DNA of 64,000 bases from Mesorhizobium loti (GTDB lineage Bacteria; Pseudomonadota; Alphaproteobacteria; Rhizobiales; Rhizobiaceae): positions 377,001 to 441,000 of the forward strand of contig CP050293.1 of the NCBI GenBank assembly GCA_014189435.1. The letters are read 5' to 3'. Numbering within the stretch: the first letter of the stretch is position 1; each line of letters begins with the position of its first letter. Below are positions 25,007 to 33,827 of this stretch, in pieces. The position numbers were made by a program, and so were the translations under genes. Under the pieces are notes generated by a model. That model ran no database searches, was not told the origin of the DNA, and was given only the letters and a program-made list of their open reading frames with translations.

Positions 25007-26818
25007 TCAGAACCTCAGTTTCTGCATGGCCATCATCAGGTCGGTGGAGATGCCGACCGTGAGCGGCTGGGCAAACAGCACGCTGACCGAGGAGACGGCC
25101 GATGAGGTTGGGTTTTTGATCTCGTACATGCTGGTGAAGCGCGTCAGGAACTTGCCGATCTTCTCGGGATCGGAGAAATCCGAGATGTCGAGTTTCTGCT
25201 CGAACAGCTGCGCCTGCTTGTCGACATCGGCGGTGGCGAAGGAATCGGGCAGGCCGAGCACGGTGCGCACGACGCTGGCAAGCGCGGTGTCGGCCAGCAC
25301 ATCGTACCAGCTGGTGATGGTCGGTCCCTTGCGGTCGAAGTAGAGCGCCAGCCGCACGCCCTCGTTGGTCTGGCCGGCATCCTCTTCGAGGGTCTGGCGC
25401 ATGTATTTGTCGACGGTCGGCTGCTGCGCCGGATTGATGGTGGTGGCCGCTTCGCCGTATTGTTCGAAGTTGAAGGCGGTGGCCAGCCCGGCATAGGCCT
25501 TGTTCGTCATCTTGTTGGCGACGCTGTCGGCGTCACGAATGCCACCGGCAAGGACTTTGCGGATGAGGTCCTTGCTTTCCGTCGCCGGATCGAGTCCGTA
25601 GGCCGAGAGCACATAGTTGTACAATCGGCTGTTGGCCATCAGGTCGTCGATGGATTTCACGTTCGTGACGTTGGCAAGGTAGTATGCAGTCTCGGACTTG
25701 ATGTAGTCCGCATTCGGCGCGATCAGGCCAAGCGCCGACTCTGTCGTATAGATTATCAGCGTGTCTTTCTGCACTTCGTCGCGTGACGTTGTCTGATCGC
25801 CATATTGGGCAAAGTTGAAGGCCGTGACGAAGTTGGCGTACCGTTTATCCGTCAGCTTGTTTGCCGGGCTGTCGGGGTCGCTGACGCCGCCCTCGAGCAT
25901 TGTGCGGACCTGCTGCGGCGTTTCGGTTGACGCATCCAGTCCGTAGGAAGCCATGGCGAAGGTGAGCAGGCGCTTATCCGCCATGAGGTCGTCGATCGAC
26001 GTCACCTTGGAAATGTTTGCCGCGTAATAATCAGCCTCGCCCTTGATATATTGCGCGCTCGGCTCGACCAATTTCAGTCCGGCTCCGGCCATGTATCCTT
26101 TCGGCACCGCCTGCTGGACATCGTCGCGCATGGTCGTCTGATCGCCATACTGGGCGAAGTCGAAGGCCGAGACGAATTTGGCGTAGCTCTTGTCGGGCAG
26201 TTTGTTGGCGGGACTGTCGGGATCGCTGACGCCACCTTCGAGCATCGCCTTGACGGTTGCGGCCGGTTCGGTCGCGGCGTCGAGTCCGAAAGCGGCCATC
26301 GCGTATGTCAGCAGGCGGCTGTCGCCCATCAGGTCGTCGACAGACTTAACCTTGGAGATGTTGGTGACGTAGTAGGCGGTTTCGCTCTGGTAGTAAGAGA
26401 ACCCGGTCTGCGAGGTGCCGATCTTGACTTGCAGCGCATAGTTGCTGGTCACCAGTTGCTGCGCCTTGTTGTAGACGGTCGTATTGGCGCCGTTGGCGGC
26501 GAAATTGAAGGCTCTGACGAATTCGGCGTAACGCTTGTCGGTCAGCTTGTTGGCGAAGCTGTTGGGATCGGAGACGCCTTCCTTGAGTGCCTTGACCATG
26601 AAGGCCTTGGCGTAGTCCATGTCCTCGAGCCCGTATGCCTTCATGGCATATTTGAACAAACGGTCATTCTTGACGAAATCGTCGATCGATTTCACCTTGG
26701 TGATGTTGTCCAGATAATATTTGGTGTCGCGATCAACCACGGGCTGCTTCTCGATCCTGTCGAGCGACTTTGAAATGTCCCTGGTGATGAGCTGGTAGCT
26801 GGTAAAGGTATTAAGCAA
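25007..26818 (-). CDS. DUF1217 flagellar-cluster protein with tandem 115-residue repeats
   Basis: 603 residues, first gene of the flgF-fliI-flgB operon and divergent from motA. Four repeats begin at residues 34, 149, 264 and 379, exactly 115 apart. Each has a YY..N...V.SIDDL.....RL..YA. segment, an AYGLD-type turn, EGGVSDPDS.ANKL.DK.YA and AFNFAQYGDQTT. A diverged fifth unit starts near 494 (SWYDVLADTALASVVRTVLG). This is the DUF1217 family, found in rhizobial flagellar clusters but without an established function. No signal peptide is seen. Its C-terminal GISTDLMMAMQKLRF and its position suggest a secreted axial or rod-associated protein; this is inference. Confidence 0.85.
   Translation of the reverse strand: MLNTFTSYQLITRDISKSLDRIEKQPVVDRDTKYYLDNITKVKSIDDFVKNDRLFKYAMKAYGLEDMDYAKAFMVKALKEGVSDPNSFANKLTDKRYAEFVRAFNFAANGANTTVYNKAQQLVTSNYALQVKIGTSQTGFSYYQSETAYYVTNISKVKSVDDLMGDSRLLTYAMAAFGLDAATEPAATVKAMLEGGVSDPDSPANKLPDKSYAKFVSAFDFAQYGDQTTMRDDVQQAVPKGYMAGAGLKLVEPSAQYIKGEADYYAANISKVTSIDDLMADKRLLTFAMASYGLDASTETPQQVRTMLEGGVSDPDSPANKLTDKRYANFVTAFNFAQYGDQTTSRDEVQKDTLIIYTTESALGLIAPNADYIKSETAYYLANVTNVKSIDDLMANSRLYNYVLSAYGLDPATESKDLIRKVLAGGIRDADSVANKMTNKAYAGLATAFNFEQYGEAATTINPAQQPTVDKYMRQTLEEDAGQTNEGVRLALYFDRKGPTITSWYDVLADTALASVVRTVLGLPDSFATADVDKQAQLFEQKLDISDFSDPEKIGKFLTRFTSMYEIKNPTSSAVSSVSVLFAQPLTVGISTDLMMAMQKLRF
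25340..26719 (-). repeat. Four tandem 345-bp coding repeats (115 residues each)
   Basis: The repeats lie inside the DUF1217 gene, in frame and without insertions between units: codons 34-148, 149-263, 264-378 and 379-493. Units 2 and 3 are the most alike at protein level (both contain MLEGGVSDPDSPANKL); units 1 and 4 are more diverged. The array could change copy number by recombination in frame. Confidence 0.8.
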
Positions 26819-26965
26819 AGACGTGCCTCCGGCCGAAGCTATGTCAGGACAATACCCCTACTTCCTTGCGCGAAACTGAATCGTCTCCGACGCTTTCGAT
26901 TCAAGCCTCACACAAGGCACGGGGGCTATCCCTTGCTCGCGAAGTGAAATGCGGAAGGACCTGTC

Positions 26966-27841
26966 GTGGGCATTCTGATTGGACTGGTGGTGACGCTCGG
27001 CTGCGTCCTTGGCGGCTTCATGGCGATGGGGGGCCATCTTCATGTGCTGATCCAGCCGTGGGAGGCCGTGATCATCTGTGGCGCGGCTTTTGGCACCTTC
27101 CTCGTCGCCAATCCGATGAAGACGGTCAAGGACACCGGCAAGGGCATCCTCGAAGCCTTCAAGCAGGCGGTGCCGAAGGAACAGGACTATCTCGAAACGC
27201 TCGGCGTGCTGCATTCACTGATGCGCGAGCTGCGGTCGAAATCCCGCAGCGAGGTCGAGGCGCATATCGACAATCCGGAAGAGTCGGCGATTTTCCAGGC
27301 GTTCCCGACCGTGCTGCATAACCATGACCTGACGCATTTCATCTGCGACTACTGCCGCATCATCATCATCGGCAATGCCCGCTCGCACGAGATCGAGGCG
27401 CTGATGGACGAAGAAATCCAGACCATCAGGACCGACAAGATGAAGGCCTATCACGCGATGGTGGCGGTGGGCGATGGCCTGCCGGCGCTCGGCATCGTCG
27501 CTGCCGTGCTCGGCGTGGTCAAGGCGATGGGCGCGCTCGACCAGTCGCCGGAAATCCTCGGCGGTCTGATTGGCGCCGCACTTGTCGGAACGTTCCTCGG
27601 CATCTTCCTGTCCTATTCGGTGGTCGGGCCGGTCGCCACCAAGATCAAGACGGTGCGCGAGAAGAAGAACCGCCTCTACATCATCGTCAAGCAGACGCTG
27701 CTGGCCTACATGAACGGCGCGCTGCCGCAGGTGGCGATCGAGTTCGGCCGCAAGACCATCTCATCCTATGAACGGCCGACGATCGACGCTGTCGAGCAGA
27801 GCACGATGAATACCGGCACCGTCGAAAAGAAGGCCGCCTGA
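26966..27841 (+). CDS. motA: Flagellar stator protein MotA
   Basis: 291 residues starting at GTG (26966). MotA has four membrane segments (about 1-24, 33-50, 170-192, 198-222) and a cytoplasmic loop that contacts FliG. Conserved parts are visible: [29 protein letters not shown], then [34 protein letters not shown] ([20 protein letters not shown]) and [20 protein letters not shown]. Its stator partner MotB is encoded on the other strand at 9415-10794. The gene heads motA-fliM-fliN-fliG-flhB, divergent from the DUF1217 operon across a 147-base gap that must hold both promoters. Confidence 0.96.
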   Translation: MGILIGLVVTLGCVLGGFMAMGGHLHVLIQPWEAVIICGAAFGTFLVANPMKTVKDTGKGILEAFKQAVPKEQDYLETLGVLHSLMRELRSKSRSEVEAHIDNPEESAIFQAFPTVLHNHDLTHFICDYCRIIIIGNARSHEIEALMDEEIQTIRTDKMKAYHAMVAVGDGLPALGIVAAVLGVVKAMGALDQSPEILGGLIGAALVGTFLGIFLSYSVVGPVATKIKTVREKKNRLYIIVKQTLLAYMNGALPQVAIEFGRKTISSYERPTIDAVEQSTMNTGTVEKKAA

Positions 27842-27873
27842 ACGATGCGCGACAGATCGGTCCCGGCACTGTC

Positions 27874-28821
27874 ATGACCAGCCTGGGCAGCCCAGCGGAC
27901 GCGCGCTCGCTGATCATCGAGCGTCTGGTCGGCGACAGCGGCGAGGCCGCCCAGGTCATCGATGCCGGCCGGGCCATGGCCGAGCGCGCCGTGCCGCTGC
28001 TGCAGAAAGGCCTGACCGGCGAGCTTGGCGTTCCGGTCATTGTCGATCTCAAAGCGATAGAGATCAGCCGCGTTCCCGAGGCGCGTTCGCGCGCCGGCGA
28101 CACGTTTGCCCTGAGCGTCGTCGGCTCGTCCGTGTCCTCCGATGCGATGACTCTGGTGATCGATGCTCCGGCGATCGCGATCATGGTCTGCACGTTGTTC
28201 GGCGGCGACCCGGATCTGCCGGTGTCGCCGATCGAGCGCGATCTGTCGCAGATCGAAATCGATGTCTCGACCATGGTGTTCCAACAGGTCGCGCAGGCCC
28301 TCAACGGGTCGGGAAAGCGCTCGCTTGACCTGCGGCTGCCGGCGCCGCGGGCAATGTCGGGCACCGAGGCGAAGCGATATGTGCTGCGCGACGGCGCGGC
28401 GATCCGCATCGTCCTTGGCATCTCGACGCCGGCCGACAGCGGCACCGTCACCGTGACGATGCCGCAGCGCGTCGTGCTGGCCAGCCGCGACGGGGCTGTC
28501 CCCGTCAGCGACGACGATCACGGCCCCAGCTGGCGCGCCCGCTTTTCGGAAGAGGTGATGCGCTCCACGGTGGCGCTCGAGGCCACCATGCCGCTTGCGC
28601 GGCTGACGCTCGGCGACCTCGACGGTTTCGAAATTGGCCAGGTCATCGAATTCGAGGAAACGGCGCAGTCGCAGGCGCGCCTCAGCGCGCGCGGCAAGAC
28701 GCTGTTCGTGTGCGAGTTCGGCAAACTGGGGCAGAATTACACCGTCCGAATCAGGCATCCCTACGATGCCGGGCAGGACTTTATCGAAGCGCTGATGCCG
28801 GCTTCTGCCGGCCGCGCCTGA
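27874..28821 (+). CDS. fliM: Flagellar switch protein FliM
   Basis: 315 residues. FliM is the C-ring switch subunit that links FliG to FliN and usually receives CheY-P. The middle domain contains FGGDPDLPVSPIERDLSQIE and IDVSTMVFQQVAQAL; the C-terminal SpoA domain contains ATMPLARLTLGDLDGFEIGQ and CEFGKLGQNYTVRIRHPYD. The usual N-terminal CheY-binding motif (LSQ.EID.L) is not seen; the protein starts MTSLGSPADARSLIIERLV. It follows motA by 32 bases and precedes fliN by 16. Confidence 0.93.
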   Translation: MTSLGSPADARSLIIERLVGDSGEAAQVIDAGRAMAERAVPLLQKGLTGELGVPVIVDLKAIEISRVPEARSRAGDTFALSVVGSSVSSDAMTLVIDAPAIAIMVCTLFGGDPDLPVSPIERDLSQIEIDVSTMVFQQVAQALNGSGKRSLDLRLPAPRAMSGTEAKRYVLRDGAAIRIVLGISTPADSGTVTVTMPQRVVLASRDGAVPVSDDDHGPSWRARFSEEVMRSTVALEATMPLARLTLGDLDGFEIGQVIEFEETAQSQARLSARGKTLFVCEFGKLGQNYTVRIRHPYDAGQDFIEALMPASAGRA

Positions 28822-28837
28822 CATTTGGAGACGATTC

Positions 28838-29224
28838 ATGGCCAAGACCAAGGTGGAAGCCGACCTCGACCAGCCGGACGAGCAGCTCGACCGTGCCATT
28901 GAAGAATTGCGCGGTGTCCTGCATGAAGAGGAGCAACGCCCCGATGCGGCGTTCAGGGCCGCTTCATCAGCCAATTCGAGCGTCATCATGAACATCCCCG
29001 TCGATGTCCAGATCATCCTCGGCAGCACCGAGATGCCGGTCTCCGAGCTGATGGCGCTGCAGAAGGGGTCGACGGTGGCGCTCAATCGCCGGATCGGCGA
29101 ACCTGTCGACGTCGTTGTCAACGGCCGCAAGATCGCGCGTGGCGAAATCACCGTGCTGGAAAGCGATCCGTCGCGCTTCGGCATCAGGCTGACCGAAATC
29201 ATCGCCGGCACGAAGGGCGCCTAG
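28838..29224 (+). CDS. fliN: Flagellar switch protein FliN
   Basis: 128 residues. The N-terminus is charged and disordered (about 1-50). The SpoA domain is complete: NIPVDVQIILGSTEMPVSEL, MALQKGSTVALNRRIGEPVD, VVVNGRKIARGEITVLESDP, FGIRLTEI. FliN forms the bottom of the C ring and helps dock FliH/FliI. It has a good ribosome site (TTTGGAGA) before the ATG. Confidence 0.96.
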   Translation: MAKTKVEADLDQPDEQLDRAIEELRGVLHEEEQRPDAAFRAASSANSSVIMNIPVDVQIILGSTEMPVSELMALQKGSTVALNRRIGEPVDVVVNGRKIARGEITVLESDPSRFGIRLTEIIAGTKGA

Positions 29225-29267
29225 ACATGGATTGCGGGGCTTGCCGGTGGCAGCGGAGGCGAGTGGC

Positions 29268-30278
29268 ATGACGACGCCGGTGACCTTGACCCGTGCGCAG
29301 AAGGCGGCCGCCATATTGGTGGCGATGGGCAAGCCGTCGGCCAGCCGCCTGCTGAAATTCTTCAAGCAGGAAGAACTGAAGGCGCTGATCGAGGGCGCCC
29401 GTCTGCTGCGCACGATTCCGCAAAGCGATCTCGAGCGCATCGTCGCCGAGTTCGAGGCCGAGTTCACCGAAGGGGCGGGATTGCTCGATTCTGCCGACAG
29501 GATGGACACCATCCTCAATGAGTCGCTGTCGCCTGAAGAGATGAGCGCGATCATGGGCGACAAGAGGTTCGAGGTCGCCCCGGAAGGCCCGCCGCCGATC
29601 TGGCCCGAGCTCGAAAAGCTCGAGCCGGCGCGGCTTGGCGCCTTCCTGGCCGGCGAGCATCCACAGACCGCGGCCATGGTGCTGTCGAAGCTGGCGCCGC
29701 AGGCGGCGGCGAGCGTATTGTTGACGTTGACCAAGTCGACGCGCGGCGAAATCATCAAGCGCATGGTGACGATGGCCAATGTTCCGGAAGCCGCAAGCAG
29801 GATCGTCGAAAACCGGCTGCGCAGCAGTGTGCTGACGGAAACGTCGACCAAGGATACGTCGGCCGGGCAGGCGCGCGTCGCCAGCGTTCTCAACGAACTG
29901 GACAAGCCGCTGCTCGAGGAGGTCATGCAGGATCTGGAAGCCGCCGGCACGCCCGATCTCGATGGCGTCCGGGCGCGCCTGTTTGCCTTTGACGACCTGC
30001 CGCTGCTCACCCAGAAGGCGCGGGTGCTGCTGTTCGACGGGCTGTCGACCGAACTGGTCACGCTGGCCCTGCGCGGCGCGCAGGCGGGACTTGCCGAGTC
30101 CGTACTGTCGGCGATCGGCGCGCGGTCGCGGCGCATGATCGAAGCCGAACTCGGACAGGGCTCGGAAGGGGTGCCTCTCGCCGACATTACGGCGGCGCGC
30201 AAGACGGTCGTGTCGACGACGATCCGGCTGTCGCGCGAAGGCGCCTTCGAACTTCCCTCGACCCAGAACGCCGCCTAA
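29268..30278 (+). CDS. fliG: Flagellar motor switch protein FliG
   Basis: 336 residues from the ATG at 29268, preceded by GGAGG at good spacing; an in-frame TTG at 29232 would add 12 atypical residues. FliG couples the MotA stator to the MS ring. The N-terminal domain (QKAAAILVAMGKPSASRLLK) binds FliF. The middle domain has the EHPQT motif (LAGEHPQTAAMVLSKLAPQA). The C-terminal domain has the torque-helix region (DDLPLLTQKARVLLFDGLST, then ELVTLALRGAQ). Length agrees with the family. Confidence 0.96.
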   Translation: MTTPVTLTRAQKAAAILVAMGKPSASRLLKFFKQEELKALIEGARLLRTIPQSDLERIVAEFEAEFTEGAGLLDSADRMDTILNESLSPEEMSAIMGDKRFEVAPEGPPPIWPELEKLEPARLGAFLAGEHPQTAAMVLSKLAPQAAASVLLTLTKSTRGEIIKRMVTMANVPEAASRIVENRLRSSVLTETSTKDTSAGQARVASVLNELDKPLLEEVMQDLEAAGTPDLDGVRARLFAFDDLPLLTQKARVLLFDGLSTELVTLALRGAQAGLAESVLSAIGARSRRMIEAELGQGSEGVPLADITAARKTVVSTTIRLSREGAFELPSTQNAA

Positions 30279-30287
30279 GACCGCCCC

Positions 30288-31370
30288 ATGGCTGATGCGG
30301 TCGACAAGGATTCGAAAACCGAAGAGGCGACGGAAAAGAAGATCCGCGACACCGTCGAACAGGGCAAACTGCCCCATTCGCGGGAAACGGCGCTCCTTGC
30401 GTCCTTCGTCGCCATACTGGTGTTCACCGTCTTCTACGCCAAGGACGCCGTCATCGATCTCGGCATGTTCCTGTCGATGTTCCTGGAGAAGCCGGAAGCC
30501 TGGCCGATGGACACCGAGACCGATGTCATCGCGCTCTACAAGATCGTCCTCCTCGAGGTAGGCCGCGCGGTCCTGAGTTTGATGGTGCTGCTGACTGTCG
30601 CCGGTGTCGGCGCCTCGGTGTTCCAGAACATGCCGCAATTCGTCGGCGAGCGGATCCGGCCGCAACTCTCGCGCATCTCGATCGCCAAGGGGTGGAACAG
30701 GCTGTTCGGCATTCAAGGTTGGGTCGAGTTCGCGAAGTCGATCGGCAAGGTCGGCTTCGCCATCCTCGTGCTGAGCTTCACGCTGTCGGAAGACCACCGC
30801 AAGCTGCTCGCCGGAATGATCACCAATCCCGTCGCTTTCGGCCTTGTCATTCGCGGCATCGCCGTCGACATCCTGGTAGCGATCGTCTTCGTCATGGGGC
30901 TGATCGCGGCGATCGACATCGTCTGGTCACGCTTCCACTGGAAGCAGGACCTGCGCATGAGCAAGCAGGAGGTCAAGGACGAGTTCAAACAGTCCGAGGG
31001 TGACCCGATCGTCAAATCGCGGCTGCGCTCGCTGGCGCGCGACCGGGCACGCAAGCGGATGATGACGGCGGTGCCGCGCGCGACTTTGATCATCGCCAAC
31101 CCGACGCACTTCTCGATCGCGCTGAAATATGTGCGCGACGAGGACTCGGCACCGATGGTGTTGGCCAAGGGGCAGGATCTGGTGGCGCTCAAGATCCGCG
31201 AGATCGCGCGGGAACACAACATCCCGATCTTCGAGGACGTGGCGCTCGCCCGCTCCATGTACAAGCAAGTTTCGGTCGATAATGTGATCCCGTCGCAATT
31301 CTACCAGGCCGTCGCCGAACTGGTGCGGATCGTCTACTCGAAAAAGGCTGAGCGCAGACAGATTTCATGA
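30288..31370 (+). CDS. flhB: Flagellar export switch protein FlhB
   Basis: 360 residues. It has four membrane helices (about 33-55, 88-110, 145-165, 185-212), a cytoplasmic linker, and the self-cleavage motif N271-P272-T273-H274 in LIIANPTHFSIALKY. Other family marks are the N-terminal DKTEEATEKKI-like stretch (SKTEEATEKKIRDTVEQGKL) and DLRMSKQEVKDEFKQSEGDP. FlhB acts in the export gate and, with FliK, switches from hook to filament substrates. Its stop overlaps the start of the next gene by four bases. Confidence 0.96.
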   Translation: MADAVDKDSKTEEATEKKIRDTVEQGKLPHSRETALLASFVAILVFTVFYAKDAVIDLGMFLSMFLEKPEAWPMDTETDVIALYKIVLLEVGRAVLSLMVLLTVAGVGASVFQNMPQFVGERIRPQLSRISIAKGWNRLFGIQGWVEFAKSIGKVGFAILVLSFTLSEDHRKLLAGMITNPVAFGLVIRGIAVDILVAIVFVMGLIAAIDIVWSRFHWKQDLRMSKQEVKDEFKQSEGDPIVKSRLRSLARDRARKRMMTAVPRATLIIANPTHFSIALKYVRDEDSAPMVLAKGQDLVALKIREIAREHNIPIFEDVALARSMYKQVSVDNVIPSQFYQAVAELVRIVYSKKAERRQIS

Positions 31371-31804
31371 ACCGCCAACCGCACGCAAAATCCCGCGAGA
31401 TCATCGTCGCCAGCGCCATCGAACAGGTGGTGGGGGAACTGAGGCTGATCGATGTCGCCGACTACATCGCCTTCATCCGGCTGGAGCATTTCGCCTGCCT
31501 GTCGGATCTGGTCGATTCAGCGGTGGAGCTGTTCTTCATGCCGGGCACACTGAGGCTCGGCCATGGCGGCGAGGCGCATGTCGACTGGAGCGGCAGCCCG
31601 CGCATCGTGCTCGATCTGGAGCTGAGGCCGCCCGGCGTCACGGTCTATTTCCAGCTTACGCTGAGCGAGCTCGGCGCTTCGGTGGTGGTCAACTACGTGT
31701 CGTTCGAGAAGCCGGGCGAAGACCCCGAGCACAACACGGCGCTGCTCGAGGCCGTGATCGAAGAGGCGCGTATCCGCAAGGTCGAACCGCTCGCTTATCG
31801 CTGA
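31367..31804 (+). CDS. Conserved-looking small protein of unknown function, coupled to flhB
   Basis: 145 residues, not recognised. There is no signal peptide and no obvious membrane helix. The sequence is compact and well mixed: EIIVASAIEQVVGELRLIDV, DYIAFIRLEHFACLSDLVDS, then VDWSGSPRIVLDLELRPPGV and VYFQLTLSELGASVVVNYVS. It looks like an alpha/beta cytoplasmic protein. The ATGA overlap with flhB indicates translational coupling, and it ends 40 bases before the convergent visR stop. A role in flagellar assembly is inferred from position only. Confidence 0.75.
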   Translation: MNRQPHAKSREIIVASAIEQVVGELRLIDVADYIAFIRLEHFACLSDLVDSAVELFFMPGTLRLGHGGEAHVDWSGSPRIVLDLELRPPGVTVYFQLTLSELGASVVVNYVSFEKPGEDPEHNTALLEAVIEEARIRKVEPLAYR

Positions 31805-31844
31805 CATCGATCGCGAGCCGCCGCCGAAAGACCCTCGAATTGTC

Positions 31845-32615
31845 CTATTCGATCAGGCCCAGCCGCAGCGCCTTGGCCACGGCCTGGTTGCGGTTGACGG
31901 CGTTGAGTTTCTGGGTCGACTGGGTCAGATACTGGTTGGCGGTGTGCACCGACAGCTTCAGGAGCCGCGCGATTTCCTCGCTGGTGTTGCCGTTGGCGGT
32001 CAGCTTCAGGCATTCGAGTTCGCGCTTGGAAATCGCGCGCATGCGGCCGGCATCGCCCGGACGGATGCGGGCGACGGCGGCGAACAGCGAAAAGCAGCGG
32101 GCGTGGATCTCGTAGAGCGCGTCCTGCGACAAGGCGATCTCCGAGCCGAGGAAAACGACGAGGCCGCATTGGCCCCTGTCGGCATGGACCGGGAAGGCGA
32201 TGCCGCTGGTGCCGGGCGCCAGCGCCGCCATCTGCTCGGTCCAGCCGAGATTGCCGAACATCGCCGCCATGGCGGCGACACCGTCATCCGTCCACCAGCG
32301 CGGTTCGGTCGAGATGCGGGTGTGGCGCACGATCTCCTCACCGTTGGCGCCCGAAATGAACTTGGTCGCCACGGCAATCCCGGGATAGTCGGAATCGAAG
32401 CAAGGAACGAGCCGCGCCCGTTCGGGCGAGGGGCTGACAAAGAACAGGCCGAAAGCCGAGGCGTTGATGTCGACTGATATCCAGCGGCAGCGGCGCACGG
32501 CATCGGGAATGGTGACGGCGTGATGGGTTTCGGAGCCGAGCGTGAAGGCGCCGAACGGGTTGCGCTGCTCGTTGAAAAGGGCTTCGGCAGCCTCCTTGAT
32601 ATCGGCGTGTTTCAA
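31845..32615 (-). CDS. visR: LuxR-family flagellar master regulator VisR
   Basis: 256 residues starting at TTG (32615), whose first bases overlap the visN stop (TTGA). AGGAG lies about 9 bases upstream, and no ATG in frame comes early enough. The N-terminal about 180 residues form a GAF/autoinducer-binding-like domain. The C-terminal LuxR helix-turn-helix is ISKRELECLKLTANGNTSEE, then IARLLKLSVHTANQYLTQST. In Sinorhizobium, VisN and VisR act as a heterodimer at the top of the flagellar cascade and activate rem. The order visN-visR and their location between fliF/flhB-type genes match that system. Confidence 0.88.
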   Translation of the reverse strand: MKHADIKEAAEALFNEQRNPFGAFTLGSETHHAVTIPDAVRRCRWISVDINASAFGLFFVSPSPERARLVPCFDSDYPGIAVATKFISGANGEEIVRHTRISTEPRWWTDDGVAAMAAMFGNLGWTEQMAALAPGTSGIAFPVHADRGQCGLVVFLGSEIALSQDALYEIHARCFSLFAAVARIRPGDAGRMRAISKRELECLKLTANGNTSEEIARLLKLSVHTANQYLTQSTQKLNAVNRNQAVAKALRLGLIE

Positions 32616-33322
32616 ATGATGCCGCTCCTGATCGCCGTGGCGATGGCCATCGCGCGGTTGCTGGCCGCGAATTTCTGGATGGCGTGGGTGATGTAGCTGT
32701 TGACGGTGTTCGAGGAGACTCCAAGGATGACGGCGACCTCGTCGGTGGTCTTGCCTTCGGAGACCCAGAACAGGCATTCGCGCTCGCGATCCGACAGCGG
32801 ATCCTGCATGGCGGCGGCGGCGATCAGTTGCGGGATGTGCGAAAGCGCGTAGCAGCATTTCAGCTGCGCCCGCATCAGTGCTGGCTGGTCGATGCCGCCG
32901 GCAGTCGCCGCCGAGAAGAGGGCGAACAGGCGCTGGCGGCCGACATTGAGGCGCAGCGAATAGATCTCGGCATGGCCGAGCACGTCGAGAAGGCGCGCCT
33001 CTTCACCGGTGATCAATCCGTCTGCTTCGGGTGCCTGAGACGCTACCAACGGCTGCGGACGGATGCCGGGTGCGACGGTGAGCGCGCCTTGCGCAAGCCC
33101 GGCGATCAGCCGCTTGCCGATCAGCTCGATGGCGTCGAAAATCCAGTTGGACGAGACGATGCGCGCATCGTTGCGGTCCTGGTCGTGGACGATGGCGACC
33201 AGCATGTAGCTGTCGGCACCGATCTCGGCGGTCAGTTGCATGAAAAAGCTGGTCAGATCGCCGCGCGACGTCAGGCGCGAGCCCAATGTGTCGGATTGAA
33301 GTAGCGCGGCGGGACTGCTCAT
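32612..33322 (-). CDS. visN: LuxR-family flagellar master regulator VisN
   Basis: 236 residues. The ligand-binding-like N-terminal domain (about 1-160) is followed by a LuxR HTH: LSDRERECLFWVSEGKTTDE, then VAVILGVSSNTVNSYITHAI and the C-terminal NRAMAIATAIRSGII. It pairs with VisR (downstream, overlapping). The upstream 505-base gap should contain its promoter. The two proteins are clearly paralogous in the HTH and tail but differ in the N-terminal domain. Confidence 0.88.
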   Translation of the reverse strand: MSSPAALLQSDTLGSRLTSRGDLTSFFMQLTAEIGADSYMLVAIVHDQDRNDARIVSSNWIFDAIELIGKRLIAGLAQGALTVAPGIRPQPLVASQAPEADGLITGEEARLLDVLGHAEIYSLRLNVGRQRLFALFSAATAGGIDQPALMRAQLKCCYALSHIPQLIAAAAMQDPLSDRERECLFWVSEGKTTDEVAVILGVSSNTVNSYITHAIQKFAASNRAMAIATAIRSGII

Positions 33323-33827
33323 TCTTGTTGCTTTTGGCCGGAATCGTTTCTGCTGTCCGGATGCTGGAAGCCAGCCGCCGAACCCGAATACGCATTACTT
33401 TGACGAAGACACACGCGTGGCGCAGGGCTGCGCCAACCAGATCCGAATCCATTCAGGGAACGCGAAGCCGTCCGCGTCTGGTGCCGGATAAACCCCGGAA
33501 CAAGAGACTTTGGGTGGTCGCCGCGCCCCCCAAGGACCGGCTGATTCGGGTCTAATCTACCCGCAGTTGAATCCGACATCAAACGCGATTTGACAAAATC
33601 GAATCCGGTGGACTCAGGTGCGACTCAGAGGTGGGCTCCAAGCCCCTTCGCTGCTCCGGGGGCGCTGAAACGCCGACACGAAAAAGCCAGACGTTGTTGC
33701 GAAGTTGCCGTATCGAGGACCGATCGATTCCGATAGGCTTTCGGCGATCGGCGGGATGGGCGTCCCTTCGTTCGGACTGGCGAGATTGGCAGCGCTTGCT
33801 TCGCTACCATCGGCATTGGGGGTGATC
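33323..33827. other. 505-base gap between visN and the M16 peptidase gene
   Basis: Divergent gene starts flank this stretch, so it should hold promoters for visNR (minus) and the peptidase (plus). Short open frames exist on both strands, but their composition is that of non-coding or shadow sequence, with no good ribosome sites. A TTGACA at 33590-33595 is present on the plus strand without a convincing -10 at 17 bases. No tRNA, terminator hairpin or long repeat was recognised. Confidence 0.5.

Noticed and set aside
22276..25062. 928-codon open frame on the plus strand opposite the 22107-22883 gene, fliI and flgF
   Set aside because: It is fully antisense to a clear fliI and flgF and shows only shadow sequence.
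22870..31370. Virulence-type type III secretion system (FliI/FliP/FliQ/FlhB homologues)
   Set aside because: These genes sit among rod, ring, hook and filament genes, and no secretin, needle or translocon gene is present, so this is flagellar export.
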